A program made the position numbers and the translations under genes. A stretch of 64,000 nucleotides of DNA, taken from assembly GCA_902526165.1 (NCBI GenBank), contig CABZKA010000001.1:84435-148434 (forward strand), given 5' to 3'. Origin of the DNA: an uncultured Bacteroidota bacterium (GTDB taxonomy: Bacteria > Bacteroidota > Bacteroidia > Flavobacteriales > Flavobacteriaceae). Shown here piece by piece: positions 38,097 through 47,455 of the stretch; the stretch's first letter is position 1, and each line of letters begins with the position of its first letter. Under the pieces are notes generated by a model. The model ran no database searches, was not told where the DNA came from, and was given only the letters and a program-made list of their open reading frames with translations.

Positions 38097-40538
38097 ATGC
38101 CAAAAAATTTAGTCATAGTTGAGTCACCTGCAAAAGCAAAAACTATAGAAAAGTTCCTAGGTAATGACTTCAAGGTTGTTTCGAGTAATGGTCATATAGC
38201 AGACTTACCCTCCAAAGAATTAGGTATCAATGTTGACAACAATTATGAACCAAAATATATTGTTAATTCAGATAAAAAAGATATTATAAAAATACTCAAA
38301 AAGGAATCAAAAACTGCTGAGATGGTTTGGTTGGCTAGTGATGAAGACAGAGAAGGTGAGGCCATTGCCTGGCATTTATTTGAGCTTTTGGGTTTAAATA
38401 AAGACAATACCAAAAGAATAGTATTTCGCGAGATAACGAAGAATGCGGTATTAAAGTCAATTGAAAACCCAAGAGAAATAAATGAAAGCCTCGTAAACGC
38501 TCAACAAGCCAGAAGAGTATTAGATCGGTTGGTTGGATATAAAATTTCACCTGTTCTTTGGAGAAAGGTAAAGGGGGGATTATCAGCAGGAAGAGTTCAA
38601 TCAGTAGCGTTGAGACTAATTGCTGACAAGGAGAAGCAAATTGAAAGTTTTCAGCCAGTGAAATCTTTCAAAGTTTCAGCTGAGTTTCTGACAGTTAAAG
38701 GTGAAGTATTTAAAGCAAGACACAAATCTAAGATTGATGAAAATATTGATTTAGATAGACTTATAGATTCTTTAAAAAATTCAAAATTTAATGTATCTGA
38801 TATCAAAAAAACTCCTTTATCAAGAAAACCATTGCCTCCTTTCACCACATCAACACTTCAGCAAGAAGCGTCAAGAAGGCTAGGTTTTCCTGTATCCAAA
38901 ACCATGCGTACAGCTCAAAGACTATATGAACAAGGACATATAACATACATGAGAACAGACAGTGTTAGGCTGTCAGATGTAGCAAAAAGTGCCTTAAAAA
39001 GTAAAATTTTAAATGATTTTGGTGAAAAATATTTTACCGAAAGATCTTACACAAATAAATCTAAAAATGCTCAACAAGCACATGAAGCAGTTAGGCCAAC
39101 GGATTTTGAAAACAAGAATGTTTCTGTTGATTTAGACCAGATCAAGCTGTATGATTTGATTTTGAAACGAACAATTGCAAGTCAAATGTCTCAGGCAAAA
39201 ATTGATAAAACGGTTGTTTCAGTTCAAAGTAGAACAATTGATTTATCATTTACAGCAGAAGGCGAAGTGATTAACTTTGATGGTTTTTTAAAAGTTTACA
39301 GTTCTGTAAAAGATGATGACTCAGAAAAAGATATTTCTATTGATCTTCCCAAATTAACTGTAGGAGACTATTTAAACAAAAAAGTAATTTTAATTACAGA
39401 AAATTTTTCAAAACCACCATTTAGATACACTGAGGCATCTCTTGTCAGAAAAATGGAGGAATTAGGCATTGGTAGACCATCTACATACGCCCCAACAATA
39501 ACAACTGTAATGAATAGAAAATATGTTTTTAAGGGTACAGATGATTCTAAAAAGAGAGAGATATTACAAATTATCGTCAATGATAAAATTAAAAAGCAAA
39601 AGGTGGAAGAATCATATGGTTCTAATAAAGGTAAACTTGTACCTTCCGAAGTTGGAAAGTTAGTTAATGATTTTTTATGTAATAATTTTAAAAATATAAT
39701 TGATTATAATTTTACAGCTGATGTTGAAAATAATTTCGATTTAATTGCATCAGGAAAAAAACAATGGAAAGAAATTATCAATGAGTTTTATAATCCATTT
39801 AACGATAAAGTGTCAGAGGTTGAGAAAAATGCAAAGAGGGAAACCGGTGAAAGAATTTTAGGCCCAGATCCAAAGAGTGGAAGACAAGTGAGTGTAAAAC
39901 TTGGTAAGTTTGGTCCGATGGTACAAATCGGCAAAGTTGACGATGAAGAAAAACCATTGTTTGCAAGTCTTCTTCCAGATCAAAAAATTAGTAATGTAAC
40001 GATTGAAGATGCTTTAAGATTATTTGAACTGCCTTTTAAAGTTGGTGAATATGAGGGTAAAGAAGTCATTTCTAACATAGGAAGATATGGTCCATACATC
40101 AAATATGAAAAAACCTTTATCTCAATTCCGCAAGGGTTAACTCCATTTACAATTTCAATTGAAAAATCTGTTGAGCTAATTTTAAATAAGCAAAAAGAAA
40201 ATAAACCTTTAATCAACTATGAGGGTTTTGACGTGACAAAGGGAAAAGGAAGATTTGGACCATATATCAAATGGAATGGAACTTTTATTAACGTTAATAA
40301 AAACTATGATTTTGAAAATCTTTCGGATGAAGATTGCATTAAGCTAATTACAGATAAAAAAGCCAAGGATGCAGAAAAAATATTAAAAGTCTGGGACTCA
40401 GAAAAAATCTCAATAGAAAAGGGTAGATGGGGTAAAATTTTTATTATTAAAGGAAAATCAAGAATTCCTCTTTCCAAAGATATCGATATCAATTCTATAG
40501 ATTTGAAGACCGCAAAAGGTTATTTTAGAAAAAAATAA
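38097..40538 (+). CDS. topA: DNA topoisomerase I
   Basis: 813 aa; KNLVIVESPAKAKTIEKFLG, ASDEDREGEAIAWHL, ITYMRTDSVRLS, C-terminal RxGPYIK repeats. Confidence 0.97.
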   Translation: MPKNLVIVESPAKAKTIEKFLGNDFKVVSSNGHIADLPSKELGINVDNNYEPKYIVNSDKKDIIKILKKESKTAEMVWLASDEDREGEAIAWHLFELLGLNKDNTKRIVFREITKNAVLKSIENPREINESLVNAQQARRVLDRLVGYKISPVLWRKVKGGLSAGRVQSVALRLIADKEKQIESFQPVKSFKVSAEFLTVKGEVFKARHKSKIDENIDLDRLIDSLKNSKFNVSDIKKTPLSRKPLPPFTTSTLQQEASRRLGFPVSKTMRTAQRLYEQGHITYMRTDSVRLSDVAKSALKSKILNDFGEKYFTERSYTNKSKNAQQAHEAVRPTDFENKNVSVDLDQIKLYDLILKRTIASQMSQAKIDKTVVSVQSRTIDLSFTAEGEVINFDGFLKVYSSVKDDDSEKDISIDLPKLTVGDYLNKKVILITENFSKPPFRYTEASLVRKMEELGIGRPSTYAPTITTVMNRKYVFKGTDDSKKREILQIIVNDKIKKQKVEESYGSNKGKLVPSEVGKLVNDFLCNNFKNIIDYNFTADVENNFDLIASGKKQWKEIINEFYNPFNDKVSEVEKNAKRETGERILGPDPKSGRQVSVKLGKFGPMVQIGKVDDEEKPLFASLLPDQKISNVTIEDALRLFELPFKVGEYEGKEVISNIGRYGPYIKYEKTFISIPQGLTPFTISIEKSVELILNKQKENKPLINYEGFDVTKGKGRFGPYIKWNGTFINVNKNYDFENLSDEDCIKLITDKKAKDAEKILKVWDSEKISIEKGRWGKIFIIKGKSRIPLSKDIDINSIDLKTAKGYFRKK

Positions 40539-40546
40539 TTCAGATA

Positions 40547-41662
40547 GTGTTAAGAGATTATTTCATTTCACTAATTGATTTTAAAGAATTTTACAACAGA
40601 CTAAATAACAAATCAATTGGTAGAAATATTATAATTAATGGTATTGATGAGTTCGAAATAGATCAATCGATTAGTATTGTAATGTTCTCTGTTGAGGGTA
40701 TAAAATTAGCCTCAAAAAATAGTTTAAATTATGCAAAAAAAATTAGAAAAAAACTATATCGTTTATCATGGGGAGGTTGGAATATAAAGATTTTAGACTT
40801 GGGATTTTTCAAAATTGGAAATCAAAACTCGGATACTCAGTTTGCTTTAAGAGAAATTTTAGAAAAATTAGCGTCTATGCAAATAAAAGTCGTGGTTTTA
40901 AATCTGAACCATAATTTGATTTTTGATTTTTATTATGCATTAAAACAAAACAATAACATTGTTAATATTGTTTCAGTTGACAATAAAATTCCAACTAATT
41001 CTAAAGATTCATCATTAAGAAAAATTTTAGACGATGAAAATTGTAAACTAGGAGAATATTCAAACGTAGGTTTTCAAAAACACATCAATAATATTGATGA
41101 AATTAAACTTTTTGAAAATATGATGTTTGAAACGTATAGTCTAGGTAAAGTAAAAAATAAAATAATCAATTCAGAACCAATTTTTAGAAACTCCACTTTA
41201 GTTAATATCAGTACAAGTGCAGTTAAATCAGGTGACATTAATAATTCACATGAATTTACAAATGGATTATCATCTTTTGAATTTTGTAGTTTATGCAGAT
41301 TTGCGGGTTTATCAACCAACTTAAATTTAATTTCTTTTAAATCAGACTATCAATCATCTGCTATATCATCATTAATTTCTGAGGGAATATGGTATGCTAT
41401 TGATGGTATGGACAGTGTTGTGCAAGAAAATATACAAGTTAACTCAGACAATTATATTTTTTACAATGTTTCAGTAGATAACTTTGATCTAAAATTTGTA
41501 AAGAGTTTACTTAGTAACAGGTGGTGGGTGTGTCTTGAAAATATAAATTTAGTTCAGATGGAAAAGACCTATATTCCATGTGTTGAAGATGATTATTTAC
41601 TATCTAAAAATTCTGTTTTGTCTGACAGGATATTGACAAGAATAAAAAATAAAATAACCTAA
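40547..41662 (+). CDS. Arginase/formimidoylglutamase-fold protein with degenerate metal-binding motifs
   Basis: 371 aa (GTG start); LSWGGWNIKILDLGFFKIGNQNSDTQFALREILEKLASMQIKVVVLNLNHNLIFDFYYAL...NIVSVDNKI...NVGFQKHIN...STLVNISTSAVKSGD; position between topA and gldK. Confidence 0.65.
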   Translation: MLRDYFISLIDFKEFYNRLNNKSIGRNIIINGIDEFEIDQSISIVMFSVEGIKLASKNSLNYAKKIRKKLYRLSWGGWNIKILDLGFFKIGNQNSDTQFALREILEKLASMQIKVVVLNLNHNLIFDFYYALKQNNNIVNIVSVDNKIPTNSKDSSLRKILDDENCKLGEYSNVGFQKHINNIDEIKLFENMMFETYSLGKVKNKIINSEPIFRNSTLVNISTSAVKSGDINNSHEFTNGLSSFEFCSLCRFAGLSTNLNLISFKSDYQSSAISSLISEGIWYAIDGMDSVVQENIQVNSDNYIFYNVSVDNFDLKFVKSLLSNRWWVCLENINLVQMEKTYIPCVEDDYLLSKNSVLSDRILTRIKNKIT

Positions 41663-41720
41663 AATTAAATCAAAAGTATTATTTTAGGGTCCAATTTTTG
41701 ATATTGTATACATATATAGT

Positions 41721-43211
41721 ATGAAAAGAAACTTATTATTAGTAACATTTTTATTTTTACTATTTTCCTGTTCAAAGGATGATAGAGGAGATCTCGTTGG
41801 AGTTAAAGCCTCAAAATTTTTTCCCAACAAACCACAAGGAATGGTTCTAATTCCGTCTGGTTCATACGTTATGGGACCCTCAAATCCAAATGCATATATG
41901 GATCAAAATCCTACGCTAAAAACTGTTTCTCTCAAAGCGTTTTACATGGACGAAACAGAGATCTCTAACGGTGAGTATAGACAATTTGTTAATTGGGTCA
42001 GAGATTCGATTGTCAGAGATGAACTTGCTCGAGCGGCTTATGAAAAAATTGGAGATGAGATTAATGAAGAAGATCTTCTTTGGGATTATATGCCCATTGC
42101 AAAGATATCTGAATCTGATGATGAGGAAAAATCTGCTTATCAAGAATATTTAGAGCAAAATGGTTTAGGTTTTCTTGATATTGACAATAAATTTACATAC
42201 AAAATTAATTGGGACACTGAGCTCTATTGGAATGTTGAAGATTATGTGGATTCGAATTACGCAGCTGTTTTAGAGGGTGGTTCTGGAGCAGATTCATCAG
42301 GGCTTTATGAAAATCTTCCCAATCCCATTAATGAAAAAGGTGAGGCCAAAGAATATATTAAAACTAATGATTCACTCATAGGTTTTGAAGGATTTATGAT
42401 TCCTGCTGACAAAACACCAAATGGTTTAAGGGCGTTCAAAACAAAAAGAATTGTATATAGTTACAGGGAATTTAATATTGATCAAAATAAATGGTCTGAA
42501 TACAAGCAGATTGAAGTTTATCCAGATACTACTGTGTGGTACAAGGATTTTGCATTTAGTTACAATGAACCAATGCACAATGATTATTTCTGGCATGACG
42601 CTTACAATAATTACCCTGTTGTAGGTGTTTCATGGGAGCAAGCCAAGGCTTTTGCTCATTGGAGGACTTTTTATAAAAACCAAAATCAAAGAAAAGCAAG
42701 AAAAAATATTCAATTAGTTAGCGAATTTAGGCTACCTACTGAAGCTGAGTGGGAGTATGCAGCAAGAGGAGGTATTGAAAGAGCTGAGTATCCGTGGGGA
42801 GGGCCATACACATATGATGAAAAAGGTTGTTTTCTTGCTAATTTTAAACCAGAAAGAGGAGATTATGCTGCTGATCAAATTTTATATACCGCTGAGGTGG
42901 AGTCTTATTGGCCCAATGATTTCGGATTATATAATATGTCAGGAAATGTTTCAGAGTGGACTGACTCTAATTATGAAAAGGATGCAGTTGATTTAGTAGC
43001 TGGATTAAATCCAAATGTTGAAGGATCTAAATCAAATAATCAAAAAGTTGTTAGAGGTGGATCTTGGAAAGACGTGGCACATTTTTTAAAGGTATCCACA
43101 AGAGATTATGAATATCAAAATTCGAAAAGATCCTATATAGGCTTTAGAACAGTTCAAAGTTATCTTGGAGAGGACGTAGGTTTTCAAGAAAACCCTAATA
43201 AAATATTTTAA
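41721..43211 (+). CDS. gldK: T9SS/gliding motility lipoprotein GldK (SUMF/FGE-like domain)
   Basis: 496 aa; lipobox LFSCSKDD, PQGMVLIPSGSYVMGPS, MDETEISNGEYRQFVNW, GVSWEQAKAFAHWR, RLPTEAEWEYAARGG, NMSGNVSEWTD, VVRGGSWKD. Confidence 0.95.
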   Translation: MKRNLLLVTFLFLLFSCSKDDRGDLVGVKASKFFPNKPQGMVLIPSGSYVMGPSNPNAYMDQNPTLKTVSLKAFYMDETEISNGEYRQFVNWVRDSIVRDELARAAYEKIGDEINEEDLLWDYMPIAKISESDDEEKSAYQEYLEQNGLGFLDIDNKFTYKINWDTELYWNVEDYVDSNYAAVLEGGSGADSSGLYENLPNPINEKGEAKEYIKTNDSLIGFEGFMIPADKTPNGLRAFKTKRIVYSYREFNIDQNKWSEYKQIEVYPDTTVWYKDFAFSYNEPMHNDYFWHDAYNNYPVVGVSWEQAKAFAHWRTFYKNQNQRKARKNIQLVSEFRLPTEAEWEYAARGGIERAEYPWGGPYTYDEKGCFLANFKPERGDYAADQILYTAEVESYWPNDFGLYNMSGNVSEWTDSNYEKDAVDLVAGLNPNVEGSKSNNQKVVRGGSWKDVAHFLKVSTRDYEYQNSKRSYIGFRTVQSYLGEDVGFQENPNKIF

Positions 43212-43241
43212 TTAAAACTACAAAACTAAAAATTAACAATT

Positions 43242-43823
43242 ATGAAAAAACAATTTATACCCGACAATTACATGGAATTATTCTTCGGAGTAGGAGCTGC
43301 AGTTGTAATTATTGGTGCTCTCTTAAAAATTATTAATGCATCACTTATATTCTCAGCTAACACTTGGCTTATTGCTGGACTATCAACTGAAGCAATCATT
43401 TTTACTCTATCAGGTATTCAAGGTTATTTTCTTTCATCACCTGGGGAAGAGGAAGATGCTGTCAGTACTATTGCCATTGAAACTGCTGCATTACAAAAAG
43501 CAGTTGATGGAACTGTTAAAGGTCTAAATAGTTTGAATTCAAACCTATCCACCGCATCCAAAGCTGCACAATCAATTTCTGTACCCTCTGATTTATCATC
43601 AAATGCTCAATCAGTAAGCGACGGGCTCTCATCTGCAATTGCAAGTATTGAGGAGATTAATAAATTGTATCAAAACTTAGGAAAATCATTATCTCAAGTA
43701 AACTCTGCCACCGATGCTTTGGATATTCCGGAAGGAGTTGGTGAAGAGTTAGAGAAAATGAAGAATACAATTAAAGAGTTAAATGCTAAGTATGAAGCAA
43801 TGCTTGGCGCAATGAACAAGTAG
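43242..43823 (+). CDS. gldL: T9SS inner-membrane motor protein GldL
   Basis: 193 aa; YMELFFGVGAAVVIIGALLKI, two N-terminal TM segments, coiled-coil remainder. Confidence 0.94.
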   Translation: MKKQFIPDNYMELFFGVGAAVVIIGALLKIINASLIFSANTWLIAGLSTEAIIFTLSGIQGYFLSSPGEEEDAVSTIAIETAALQKAVDGTVKGLNSLNSNLSTASKAAQSISVPSDLSSNAQSVSDGLSSAIASIEEINKLYQNLGKSLSQVNSATDALDIPEGVGEELEKMKNTIKELNAKYEAMLGAMNK

Positions 43824-43825
43824 GA

Positions 43826-45520
43826 ATGGCGGGATCTTCAGGAAAACAAACGAGAAGTCAACAGTCTCGTCAGAAAATGATAAATATGATGTACCTCGTG
43901 TTTATTGCTATGCTCGCATTACAGATTAGCAAAGAGGTATTGGCTACCTTAGGAATTTTAAGTGAGGATATGGAAAAATCTACTGCTGAGCTTAAAATCT
44001 CCATTGATAATGCTTACACCATTATTGATCAAAATAGTAATCAGGATTATTACAAAATTCCATCTGAGGAGTTGCCAAAATTAAAAGAAGCAACTGATGA
44101 ATATTTTATATTTCTACAAAACTTGAAGGATTCTTTAATAGGAATGGATGAAAATAATTATATGATTGATGTTGAGTATACGGATGAGAATGGTGAAGAA
44201 AAAGTTAGTCAAAGAAGAGATTATCAAGTGATGGACAAAAGTAATTATCTTGATGAAATGTTTTTTATTAGTGATGGAGTCACAGACAAAGGACAAAAGT
44301 TCATCGATTATTTTAAAGGATTTTCAGGAAAAGTTGAAGCTGTTCTAGACTCAATTGTACAAAGAGATGCTAGAACTGTTCAGTCTAATTATGGTTTTTC
44401 TGCTGCATTTTCCAATTTATCTTTAAGGTTTGAATATCCAGAAGATGACCAAGTTGTAAACAGAGATGGAATTAAGGAAGACTGGATATATTATAATTAT
44501 GAAAAGTTTCCATTAGTTGCTTCACTTGCCAAAATAACTAAGATTCAAGCAGATATTAGGTCTGTTGAATACGAAATTTTAAATTCTTTGGTTAGTAAGA
44601 CCAAAGACCGTCAGCTTAGCTTTGACTCGAAAAGTACATTACTAGAGACTGATCGACAAGCTTATTACACAAACAGTGTTGTTGACGCCAAGGTTGTTGT
44701 TGGAAACACTGATTCTAGTTTCAAACCTGATAGAGTTGATTTAAAAGTTGATAATGTTACATTAAGAGATTCCGAATTTGAGGTTGTTGATGGTAAGATC
44801 AGGCTTAACAAAAGATTCTCATCACCTGGAATTAAAAGAATATTCGGATATCTATTCTTTGATAATAATGGAAATACTGACAGTCTTCTTGTTGACACTC
44901 AATTTTATGTTATTCCAAAACCAAATGAGGCTGTTGTATCCCCAATTAATATGCAAGTGTTTTACATTGGTTTAAGAAATGAAATTAAAGTTGCATTTCC
45001 AGGTGTTGCAGACTTGACTTCTATAAATGTTTCAGCGAAAAATGGTCAAGTAATAAGACAAAACGGAAAATATTATGCTGCTCCTGACGCAGGTGTTACT
45101 AGTATGGATGTAATAGTTTCAGGAAAAACTAATGATGAAACAGTTACAAGCGTAGTGCCTTTTGATGTTGCAGAGGCTCCACCTGGAAGGGGTTCGGTAT
45201 TTACAGGTGTAGAAAGTTTTGTAAATACAGATGGTGTATCCAAGAACAATTTAAAATTTGGTCAGATTAGAGGAGAAAAACCACCATCTTTTTTATATGA
45301 TTATGCAATTAACGTAAAAAGATTTCAAATAAAAGTTGGAAACTTTAACACAAGAGATATCGTTGGAGATAGGGTCAATGCTAATGCATCGGCTTTGGCA
45401 GATATTGATGCAGCCAGCTCTGGCACAAGTGTTGTAATTACTATATTAGATGCCGAAAAAATTGATGGTGATTTTAAATCGCCAACTGTAGTTGAACCAT
45501 TTGTTTTAACTTTAAAATAA
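43826..45520 (+). CDS. gldM: T9SS inner-membrane motor protein GldM
   Basis: 564 aa; QKMINMMYLVFIAMLALQISKEVL N-terminal TM, periplasmic domains; follows gldL. Confidence 0.95.
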   Translation: MAGSSGKQTRSQQSRQKMINMMYLVFIAMLALQISKEVLATLGILSEDMEKSTAELKISIDNAYTIIDQNSNQDYYKIPSEELPKLKEATDEYFIFLQNLKDSLIGMDENNYMIDVEYTDENGEEKVSQRRDYQVMDKSNYLDEMFFISDGVTDKGQKFIDYFKGFSGKVEAVLDSIVQRDARTVQSNYGFSAAFSNLSLRFEYPEDDQVVNRDGIKEDWIYYNYEKFPLVASLAKITKIQADIRSVEYEILNSLVSKTKDRQLSFDSKSTLLETDRQAYYTNSVVDAKVVVGNTDSSFKPDRVDLKVDNVTLRDSEFEVVDGKIRLNKRFSSPGIKRIFGYLFFDNNGNTDSLLVDTQFYVIPKPNEAVVSPINMQVFYIGLRNEIKVAFPGVADLTSINVSAKNGQVIRQNGKYYAAPDAGVTSMDVIVSGKTNDETVTSVVPFDVAEAPPGRGSVFTGVESFVNTDGVSKNNLKFGQIRGEKPPSFLYDYAINVKRFQIKVGNFNTRDIVGDRVNANASALADIDAASSGTSVVITILDAEKIDGDFKSPTVVEPFVLTLK

Positions 45521-45521
45521 A

Positions 45522-46430
45522 ATGAAAAAAATATTCTTACTTGCTTTATTGGTGTTCTCTGCTAATGATATGTTTGGTCAAGCTAACTTATTGAATGCGA
45601 AAAATCCTCTAGAAGTTGGTGATTCTTCATCAAGTAAAGCAATCGTTGAGTTTATGGATTATGAATATGTAGATGATAAAGATATTTTATGGTCCAAAGT
45701 GGTTTACGAATTTATTGATCTTAATGAAAGGTTAAATTTTCCACTTCTTTTCCCTGTTAATGATACAAAATATGATGATACAAGAAAATCATTATGGAGA
45801 ATAATTAGAGAAAATATTGAGAACGGAAAAATCAGTGAGGTTTATGACTCCAACAACGATAACTTCACAGAAGCCTCAAGAATAATAGGAAAAGATAGTA
45901 CTGATTTAGAAGCCAATATTTATAAAAATTACAACATTAGTGACATTTATAAGTCCAAATATGTTCCAGAATCTTTTGTCCCCAGGGAAATTGCCTCATC
46001 TGCAGATATTTTTGGATATGTTATAAAGGGTGTATGGTATTTTGATAAAATTCATGCTGAATTAAGATATAGGTTATTGGCAATTCAGCCATACGGAACT
46101 GATCTTAAGACATCTGTTGACGGTGAAGAAACTGAGACAGGATATTTTTGGATATGGTACCCATCTATAAGAGAGATTTTAGATGATCATTTAGTTTTTA
46201 ATGATAAAAACAACAATAACAGAGTCTCATTTGATGAACTCCTAATTAACAGAAGATTTAGCTCCTACATATACAAGTATGATAATGTGTATGGAGATAG
46301 AGAAATTAGAGATTATATCAGACAGAGAGATAATGAATCATATGCTCAATGGCAAACTAGAATCGTGATGGAATCTGAAAGAATCAAGAAAGAAATTCTA
46401 GACTTTGAAATTGATATGTGGGGTTACTAA
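45522..46430 (+). CDS. gldN: T9SS/gliding motility protein GldN
   Basis: 302 aa; signal peptide, DDKDILWSKVVYEFIDLNERLNFPLLFP, follows gldM. Confidence 0.94.
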   Translation: MKKIFLLALLVFSANDMFGQANLLNAKNPLEVGDSSSSKAIVEFMDYEYVDDKDILWSKVVYEFIDLNERLNFPLLFPVNDTKYDDTRKSLWRIIRENIENGKISEVYDSNNDNFTEASRIIGKDSTDLEANIYKNYNISDIYKSKYVPESFVPREIASSADIFGYVIKGVWYFDKIHAELRYRLLAIQPYGTDLKTSVDGEETETGYFWIWYPSIREILDDHLVFNDKNNNNRVSFDELLINRRFSSYIYKYDNVYGDREIRDYIRQRDNESYAQWQTRIVMESERIKKEILDFEIDMWGY

Positions 46431-46442
46431 GAATGATAACTC

Positions 46443-47450
46443 ATGAAGCCCAATATTGTCAAAGTTTTTTCCCTGTTGTTCCTAGTCGCATGTATATGCT
46501 TTAAGTCTTATTCACAAGATCCAGTCTTTACACAGTTTTACAATATTCCTGATTATTTAAATCCATCTTTTACAGGCTTTTCTAAAGGAACTAAGGTTGG
46601 TATTATAAACAGAACCCAGTGGTTTGGTCTGAATTATGGTTTAAACTCACAATTTTTCTTTATTGATAATTACTTTGGAGATGACGCTGAAACTGGAGTA
46701 GGTTTGGGACTAAACATAATGAATCATCATGAAAGTGTGACAAGATATAATTTTACTCAGGTCAATCTAAATTATGCTCATCATTTAAAATTATCAAATG
46801 AATGGTATTTTAACCCAAGTTTGACAGTTGGTTTGGGTGTAAAGGATTATACTTTTGATTATTTACTTGAAGATCAAATTCTAATTTTCCAAGGAATTAT
46901 TAATGCAAACTCAAATGATCCTATTTTATTAAATGATAGTTTATCCTTTTTTGATATGTCAGCTGGACTATTATTTTACACAGAAAATATTTGGTTTGGT
47001 GCTAGCTTAAAACACCTGACAAATCCAAAAATATCATTCACTGGCGATGGAACAATTAAATTGGATCACTTTCTCTCAATTCATGGAGGTTATAAGTGGG
47101 ATTTAAGTAACAGAAGTCTAAGAGAAGATTTGGATTTAAATATTGATTTAAATTATATGAGACAGGGCAATTATGATCGATTTGATGTAGGAACAAGAGT
47201 AAAGTACAACGATTTTAGCTTGGGAGTTTTTGGCGTTGTAGCTCCAACAGATGTCACTGGCAGGTCCCACAAGTTGACATCATTTAATATTGTTGGAAAT
47301 ATTGATTTTGATCGATTCAGATTTGGGTACTCGTATGACTTAAATGTAAGTGAGCTAAGGAACACAAAAGGAGTTTTTGAAATTTCAATTTCTTATAAGT
47401 TTGATTCCTTCTTCGGAAATAATGGGCCTAATCCGTGTGAATGTATGTAA
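46443..47450 (+). CDS. PorP/SprF family type IX secretion outer-membrane protein
   Basis: 335 aa; QDPVFTQFYNIPDYLNPSFTGFSKGTKVGIINRTQWFGL...FGYSYDLNVSELRNTKGVFEISISYKF. Confidence 0.92.
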   Translation: MKPNIVKVFSLLFLVACICFKSYSQDPVFTQFYNIPDYLNPSFTGFSKGTKVGIINRTQWFGLNYGLNSQFFFIDNYFGDDAETGVGLGLNIMNHHESVTRYNFTQVNLNYAHHLKLSNEWYFNPSLTVGLGVKDYTFDYLLEDQILIFQGIINANSNDPILLNDSLSFFDMSAGLLFYTENIWFGASLKHLTNPKISFTGDGTIKLDHFLSIHGGYKWDLSNRSLREDLDLNIDLNYMRQGNYDRFDVGTRVKYNDFSLGVFGVVAPTDVTGRSHKLTSFNIVGNIDFDRFRFGYSYDLNVSELRNTKGVFEISISYKFDSFFGNNGPNPCECM

Positions 47451-47455
47451 TTAAA

